From an uncultured Spirochaetaceae bacterium (GTDB lineage: Bacteria; Spirochaetota; Spirochaetia; Sphaerochaetales; Sphaerochaetaceae), in contig CANRIJ010000045.1 in assembly GCA_947630635.1 (NCBI GenBank), positions 1-10,790 on the forward strand: a DNA stretch of 10,790 nt, written 5' to 3'. Of the stretch, positions 6,321 to 10,790 are shown piece by piece. The stretch's first letter is position 1, and every line of letters starts with the position of its first letter. Made by a program: the position numbers and the translations under genes. The notes beneath the pieces are model-generated. The model was not told where the DNA came from, did no database searches, and saw only the letters and a program-made list of their open reading frames with translations.

Positions 6321-7045
6321 ATATAAGAATCAATATCGCACCAGACTCTGATGAGATGGGAAGAAGGGCAAGTAAGACCATTTCAAGGCTTATCAATAAG
6401 GCCATAGAAGAAAAGGGAGAGGCGAGAATTGTGCTATCAACTGGGCAGAGCCAGTTTGAGATGCTTGAGCATCTTATCAATGAGGACGTTGACTGGACCA
6501 AGGTCACCATGTTTCACCTTGATGAGTATGTAGATATCCCAGAGACGCATCCAGCTTCTTTCAGAAAGTATCTGAAAGAGAGATTTGTATCAAAGGTCCC
6601 ACTGAAGGAAGCAAATTTTGTAGAGGGCATCGAAGCGATTCCAGAGCTCTCAAAGAAACTGAGGGAAAAGGAAGTGGACGTAGGCGTCATTGGAATTGGC
6701 GAGAATGGTCACATTGCATTTAACGATCCACCCGCAGATTTTAATACTGATGAGGTCTACAAGGTCGTTACTCTTGATGACAGGTGCAGAGCCCAGCAGG
6801 TAGGTGAAGGCTGGTTCAAGAGTGTCAGCGAGGTTCCAGAGAAGGCAATTACAATGTGCCCCAAGGCCATCATGGCGGCAAAGCACATAGTCTCAGTTGT
6901 GCCTCATAAGGTAAAGAGAGATGCAGTCAAGAAGACCATTTTAGAGAGTGTGAGTCCAAGAGTTCCGGCAACGCTGTTAAAGACTCATCCTGACTGGAGG
7001 CTCTTCTTGGATGCAGACTCAGCCCAAGAGCTTTTGGGATTTTGA
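6317..7045 (+). CDS. nagB: Glucosamine-6-phosphate deaminase
   Basis: NagB converts glucosamine-6-phosphate to fructose-6-phosphate and ammonia, the step after NagA. The 242-aa product has the phosphate-loop-like STGQSQ (41-46), the FHLDEYV motif with the acidic pair Asp69-Glu70 (the general-base region), and GIGENGHIAFNDP (126-138) carrying the active-site His132. In E. coli NagB the last motif reads DGHIAFNEP; here Asn replaces the first Asp and Asp137 replaces the Glu. I recognise this NGHIAFNDP form, together with the DDRCRAQQVGEGWF and PxTLLKTHP stretches, from NagB-like proteins of several anaerobic phyla, so it is a family variant and not damage. The length is slightly short of the E. 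coli enzyme (266 aa), which is known to have an allosteric site; whether this protein is allosteric cannot be told. A 6-phosphogluconolactonase-like role is less likely because of the nagA partner. Confidence 0.92.
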   Translation: MNIRINIAPDSDEMGRRASKTISRLINKAIEEKGEARIVLSTGQSQFEMLEHLINEDVDWTKVTMFHLDEYVDIPETHPASFRKYLKERFVSKVPLKEANFVEGIEAIPELSKKLREKEVDVGVIGIGENGHIAFNDPPADFNTDEVYKVVTLDDRCRAQQVGEGWFKSVSEVPEKAITMCPKAIMAAKHIVSVVPHKVKRDAVKKTILESVSPRVPATLLKTHPDWRLFLDADSAQELLGF

Positions 7046-7067
7046 TAGAGTTTCTTAATTTGATCTC

Positions 7068-7099
7068 AAAAAAGAAAGGCGCTCTTTTGGGCGCCTTTC
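7068..7099 (-). terminator. Convergent terminator between nagB and importer 2 permease
   Basis: GAAAGGCGC (7074-7082) pairs perfectly with GCGCCTTTC (7091-7099) around an 8-nt loop. On the minus strand a run of six T follows (the A-run 7068-7073), a textbook terminator for the importer 2 operon, beginning 20 nt beyond its stop. On the plus strand, nagAB transcripts meet the same stem but are followed by AATAG, so termination there depends on the TTTC of the stem and is probably weaker. Confidence 0.85.
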
Positions 7100-7118
7100 A
7101 ATAGATGTTTTAAGATGA

Positions 7119-8849
7119 TCACATTTTAAACGAAGAAGACATATCACCGCCCTTTCTGTGATTCATTGCGTAGATTATTACGAATACTACAACAAGGAGA
7201 ATTACAGAGAGCGCACTTGCCTGCCCAAGTTTTCCATTTTGAACTGCGTTGTATATCTGGATAGGTACGGTTCTTGTCTTTCCTGAGTAGAGGAGTATCG
7301 TAGTAGATAGCTCCTGCAAGAGGGTGGTGAGAGTGAGTATTGACCCGGAAATGATTGCAGGCATTATCAGCGGAACGCTGACTCGCCTGAATGTATAGAA
7401 CCATGAGGCACCAGCTATCGTGCTTGCCTCTTCTAGTGATGGATTGAGCTGTGTCAGAGACGCAGCTACCGATCTATATACATATGGCGTTCTACGAATC
7501 ATGTATGAAATAACGATGATGGTATATGTGCCAGTGAGCCTAAGGATGCTATTTCCGCTGAATGCAGATAGGAGCGCGATTGATACTACCGTTCCAGGCA
7601 GAATAAAGGGCGCCATAATCGACAGATCCAAGAGTCCTGCTCCCTTCGGCTTCTTTCTCTCGGTTATGTATGCAACCAGCGAGCCAAGCACTGCGCAAAG
7701 AAGCGTTGCAAGTATTGATAGATAGAAGGAGTTGAAGAGCTCATGCGATGAGTAGCGAGGAATTCTCGTGTAGTTGGACCAAGTAAAGCCCTCTGGAAGG
7801 ATTCCAGTCCACTTTTCGAAGAAGCTCATTATGATAATGGTGAACTGAGGAAGAAGTGACAGGATCAAGACGATAAGGCAGAACAAAAAGCCGAGTATCT
7901 GGACAACCTTGTTCTCATGCTGCTTAAGCTCGGTGTGAGTTGCGCTTATTGTCTCATACTCATGTCTACTGACAACATACTTCTGAAGCCATAGCACGAA
8001 GGCTGTGATTGCCACGTTTACAACGGCAATCGATGAGGCTCCGTTGATATCCATAAAGCCATTGAATTCAAAGTATATCAGCGTTGGCAGTACGTAGTTT
8101 GAACCTCCGATTACTGCAGGAATACCGAAATTTCCTATTGCTCTTACGAAAACCAAGAGCGCAGCAGCTCCAAGAGATGGAAGAATAAGCGGGAATGTGA
8201 TGGTTCTCATGATTCTTCCCCTTCTTGCGCCCATTAGCATTGCAGACTCCTCAAGAAGTGAGTTTGCAGAGGCAAAGGCCCCATAGCTTAGCTGGAATAC
8301 AAATGGATAGTAGGTAAGGGCCATACAGAAGATCATTCCGAACATTCCCTGTATTTGCGGTATGTTTATATGCAGAAAATGGCTCAAAAAGTACCTGATT
8401 ACTCCATTTCGTCCAAGGAGGATAATCCACGTGAAGGCTCCAACGAAGGATGGCATGATTATCGGGAGTATACCAAGCGAGAGTATAAGCTTTTTTCCCG
8501 GAATCTTGACCCTTGCCACTATGTAGCCCATTGGAACGCCTATGAGTATGCAGAGTCCGGTAACAGAGAGAGACACTATAAATGAGTTCAGAAGACTCTT
8601 TCTGTAGAGGTTGCTCGTGAAAAACTCCTTGAATCCTGCCAAGCTGAAATGCGAGTAGGAAAAATCATCTGTCGGTGCCATGAAGGCTCTTATCAGAGTC
8701 GATGCCATTGGATAGAGAAGGAAGATGGCTAAGAAGATCATGGGGATTGCAAATACTATGTACTGCGTTAAGTCCTTTTGGAAGAATCTTCTCAGCTTGC
8801 TCTTTTCCTGGGTTCCCGAAAGCGAATAGGTCTTAGTGGGCTTTATCAT
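7119..8849 (-). CDS. Fused two-domain ABC permease (importer 2, FbpB/AfuB-type)
   Basis: This 576-aa inner-membrane protein has two permease halves in one chain. The EAA loops are LLEESAMLMGARRGRIMRTI (198-217) and SLEEASTIAGASWFYTFRRV (471-490). The first transmembrane segment (about 30-50, YIVFAIPMIFLAIFLLYPM) follows a basic N-terminus, the halves are joined near 290-315, and a final segment (about 548-562) precedes a short cytoplasmic tail. The ATG at 8847-8849 overlaps the ATPase stop in an ATGA, so start choice is firm and translation is coupled. It is the last gene of the second operon. The sequence is clearly different from the importer 1 permease and somewhat shorter. Its family includes ferric iron, aminoethylphosphonate and hexose-phosphate importers; the substrate is not readable from the permease. 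Confidence 0.92.
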   Translation of the reverse strand: MIKPTKTYSLSGTQEKSKLRRFFQKDLTQYIVFAIPMIFLAIFLLYPMASTLIRAFMAPTDDFSYSHFSLAGFKEFFTSNLYRKSLLNSFIVSLSVTGLCILIGVPMGYIVARVKIPGKKLILSLGILPIIMPSFVGAFTWIILLGRNGVIRYFLSHFLHINIPQIQGMFGMIFCMALTYYPFVFQLSYGAFASANSLLEESAMLMGARRGRIMRTITFPLILPSLGAAALLVFVRAIGNFGIPAVIGGSNYVLPTLIYFEFNGFMDINGASSIAVVNVAITAFVLWLQKYVVSRHEYETISATHTELKQHENKVVQILGFLFCLIVLILSLLPQFTIIIMSFFEKWTGILPEGFTWSNYTRIPRYSSHELFNSFYLSILATLLCAVLGSLVAYITERKKPKGAGLLDLSIMAPFILPGTVVSIALLSAFSGNSILRLTGTYTIIVISYMIRRTPYVYRSVAASLTQLNPSLEEASTIAGASWFYTFRRVSVPLIMPAIISGSILTLTTLLQELSTTILLYSGKTRTVPIQIYNAVQNGKLGQASALSVILLVVVFVIIYAMNHRKGGDMSSSFKM

Positions 8850-9970
8850 AGTTCTCTCCCATCTGGCGAGAAGAGCGAGATCTTATCCTCTTTCATATAG
8901 ACCTCAATCTCATCGCCCTCTTTAACGTCCTTTTGAAGACTATCCATATCGATTTCGAAGTTGATTTTTGAAATCTCTGGAGGCATCTCAATCTCATATC
9001 TGACAAAGGAGCCGAGGTGCTGGATAATCTTAACTGTGCCTCGAATGGAGTTGTTGCTTTTCTCTTTGGATATGTAGAGCTGCTCCGGTCTTCCTCCGAT
9101 AAGAACTATATCGCCCTTTGATGGGTCTTCAAGGTGGACCCTAGAACGTGGGACTCTGACAGTTATTTCGGTGGTATCGACTTTGGCCTCTGCAAATTCA
9201 TCAGTTACGCTTACTAGGCTTCCATTGTAGAAGTTCATCTTTCCGATGAAGTTCGATACAAAGGCATTCTGCGGCGATGAATACAAATCGTCAGAGGTTC
9301 CAATCTGCTCGACAACGCCCTTTCTCAGAACTGCAAGCCTATCGCCAACGGCCATAGCCTCTTCCTGATCGTGGGTTACGAATATGGTTGTTATATTTGT
9401 CTGTTTCTGGATTCTCCTGATCTCAGCTCTCATATATCTTCTCAGCTTCGCATCAAGGTTCGCCAGTGGCTCATCCAATAGTAGTACATCAGGATCATAC
9501 ACCAAAGCCCTGGCTATTGCTACTCTCTGCTGCTGACCTCCCGATAGAGCAGTTGGAGATGGATTTCTCTTCAGCTCTTCCTGAAGTCCTACAAGCTCCA
9601 TTACCTCGGTTACCTTTTTCTTGACTATGTCTTTTGGAACCTTTCTCACTCTTAGCCCATAGGCCACGTTTTCGAAGATGGTCATATGCGGGTAGAGTGC
9701 AAATGACTGGAATACCATTCCGATATTTCTTCTGTAGGGTGGAATTGTAGATATATCCACATCACCGTAAAACATCTTTCCAGACGAGATTGTCTCAAGT
9801 CCTGCAGTTGCTCTCAAAAGCGTGGTCTTTCCGCAGCCGGAGGGACCTACGAGGCAGAAGAGCTCTCCTGGCTCTATTGTGAAGCTCACGTCTTTTAGGG
9901 CATGAACTGGGTTTTTGCCCTTTTCATCGTATATCTTGTTTACATTCTGATAGGTAACGCTCTTACTCAT
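8846..9970 (-). CDS. ABC transporter ATP-binding protein (importer 2, FbpC/PotA-like)
   Basis: This 374-aa ATPase would drive importer 2. Intact motifs are Walker A GPSGCGKT (42-49), Q-loop Gln88, signature LSGGQ (142-146), Walker B VLLLDEP (162-168) and H-loop His200. The C-terminal part (about 240-374) includes GGRPEQLYIS and a TOBE-type beta domain (about 290-365), as in PotA/FbpC/AfuC proteins. The ATG at 9968-9970 has GAGGGTG upstream. A hairpin with a U-rich tail lies just before that site, so expression may be stepped down relative to the binding protein. The 3' end overlaps the permease start by 4 nt. Compared with the other ATPase in the window, the helical region and C-terminal domain differ throughout, which argues against a recent duplication. 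Confidence 0.93.
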   Translation of the reverse strand: MSKSVTYQNVNKIYDEKGKNPVHALKDVSFTIEPGELFCLVGPSGCGKTTLLRATAGLETISSGKMFYGDVDISTIPPYRRNIGMVFQSFALYPHMTIFENVAYGLRVRKVPKDIVKKKVTEVMELVGLQEELKRNPSPTALSGGQQQRVAIARALVYDPDVLLLDEPLANLDAKLRRYMRAEIRRIQKQTNITTIFVTHDQEEAMAVGDRLAVLRKGVVEQIGTSDDLYSSPQNAFVSNFIGKMNFYNGSLVSVTDEFAEAKVDTTEITVRVPRSRVHLEDPSKGDIVLIGGRPEQLYISKEKSNNSIRGTVKIIQHLGSFVRYEIEMPPEISKINFEIDMDSLQKDVKEGDEIEVYMKEDKISLFSPDGREL

Positions 9971-9983
9971 TTTTCACCCTCTG

Positions 9984-10020
9984 AAAAAATATAAAAAGAG
10001 CTGCCGACTAAGGCAGCTCT
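9984..10020 (-). terminator. Internal terminator-like hairpin between binding protein and ATPase genes
   Basis: AGAGCTGCC (9997-10005) and GGCAGCTCT (10012-10020) form a perfect 9-bp stem with a 6-nt loop. On the minus strand it is followed by TTTT, then ATA, then TTTTTT, which has the form of an intrinsic terminator. It starts 19 nt after the binding protein stop and lies immediately ahead of the ATPase ribosome-binding site. Partial termination here would give excess binding protein over membrane parts; this role is inferred. Confidence 0.75.
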
Positions 10021-10039
10021 CCCTAATCGTACTCTAATT

Positions 10040-10790
10040 TTACAAGAGTGCGTTAAACTGAGCTACGAGATCCTTCTTGATTTCAGCAGCCTCGTTTGCG
10101 TCGTATACAAAGAACTTCATCTCATCAAGTGATGGGAGTCCCTCTGGTCCTGGAACCTCAGAGGAGGCAACTCTTCTGTTGCATTCGTCTCTGACTACCC
10201 AGAAGGCATCTGCGCTTGTCATAAAGTCGATAAACTTCTTGGCTGCGTCTGGATGCTGAGCATTTGCGATTATTGCAGAGCCCTCGATTCTTCTGCCAGT
10301 TCCCTCTTCAGGAAGAACGTAGGCAACCGGATCTCCTGCGCTAAGCTTATTTGCGATGTTGTTCTCGCCGGTAACTGTGATTGCGTACTCTCCTCTTGCA
10401 ACTGAGTCAGGACCAGCTGTTGAAGATGCAACATATGTTGTATTTGCAACGACGTCCTTTACGAAATCCATTCCATAGAGCTTATACATCTGATAGAGCT
10501 GTGCATAAGCAGAGCCTGAGGAGGCAGGGTTTGCAAGAACGATCTCGCCCTTGTACTTTGGATCTGCAAGGTCCTTCCAGGACTTTGGAGCCTCATCTTC
10601 TGAGAGAAGGTCTGTATTGTACATGATTGCCTGGAGTGGCATTGATGTTCCGTAGTATTTGGGAGCATCTACAGAGTGCTGGTCTTTGTTTGCAGGGTCG
10701 AATTGAGCGTCATTTGCTGATACATATGGCTCGAGCATGTCATAGACCTGGTCAAGGTTCTCGGAAGCGAGCAGAAGAATAACGTCTCCC
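10040..10790 (-). CDS. ABC transporter substrate-binding protein (importer 2), partial, N-terminus beyond right edge
   Basis: About 250 C-terminal residues are present. The open frame continues upstream of the first Met (10738) as GDVILLLASENLDQVYD to the window edge, so that Met is internal; the signal peptide and N-terminal lobe lie outside. Recognisable family 1 binding-protein features are LEPYVS, an APKSWKDLADPKYKGEIVLA stretch, then NPASSGSAY (coded near 10505-10530), an EYAITVTGE strand and a C-terminal AAKKFIDFMTSADAFW helix. The NPxSSG loop is typical of Fbp/Afu/phosphonate-type binding proteins and has the Ser/Gly character of an anion or phosphate contact. It is the first visible gene of operon 2, followed by the hairpin at 9984-10020. 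A phosphorylated ligand such as a hexose phosphate or aminoethylphosphonate is plausible; ferric iron is not excluded. It differs strongly from the other binding protein in the window. Confidence 0.88.
   Translation of the reverse strand, partial: GDVILLLASENLDQVYDMLEPYVSANDAQFDPANKDQHSVDAPKYYGTSMPLQAIMYNTDLLSEDEAPKSWKDLADPKYKGEIVLANPASSGSAYAQLYQMYKLYGMDFVKDVVANTTYVASSTAGPDSVARGEYAITVTGENNIANKLSAGDPVAYVLPEEGTGRRIEGSAIIANAQHPDAAKKFIDFMTSADAFWVVRDECNRRVASSEVPGPEGLPSLDEMKFFVYDANEAAEIKKDLVAQFNALL

Overview
The window looks like part of a chromosome from a spirochaete, most likely a Sphaerochaeta-like or treponeme-like fermenter. This is inferred from the first binding protein's signal region, which ends AFA-GG and runs into an Ala/Glu/Pro-rich linker as is common in spirochaete binding proteins, from the bacterial-type NagA/NagB pair, from a stand-alone glutamate-synthase amidotransferase gene and from heavy AGA/AGG arginine use. 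No rRNA, tRNA, mobile element or CRISPR array is visible, so the placement is tentative.

Layout, left to right. (1) 1-636, minus: 5' part of a class II glutamine amidotransferase gene, GltB1-type, running off the left edge. (2) 650-695: strong intrinsic terminator, minus strand. (3) 729-4884, minus: a complete ABC importer operon in the order binding protein, fused two-domain permease, ATPase. A perfect 9-bp hairpin sits between the first two genes. (4) 4885-5156: divergent control region with a 20-bp direct repeat, two palindromes and candidate promoters. (5) 5157-7045, plus: nagA-nagB, overlapping by 4 nt. (6) 7068-7099: shared convergent terminator. (7) 7119-10790, minus: a second importer in the order binding protein (N-terminus beyond the right edge), ATPase, fused permease. 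A U-tailed hairpin lies between binding protein and ATPase.

How the genes may work together. NagA deacetylates N-acetylglucosamine-6-phosphate and NagB converts glucosamine-6-phosphate to fructose-6-phosphate and ammonia. Both flanking importers belong to the Fbp/Afu/phosphonate-type superfamily, which handles ferric iron, aminoethylphosphonate and hexose phosphates. The window has no PTS component and no amino-sugar kinase. The most interesting hypothesis is therefore that at least one importer brings in an already phosphorylated (amino) sugar that feeds nagAB directly. This rests on gene context and family knowledge only; iron or other substrates remain possible.

The window is otherwise densely and conventionally packed. 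The most unusual material is regulatory: a hairpin after each binding-protein gene, a terminator almost touching the amidotransferase ribosome-binding site, and the repeat-rich divergent region.
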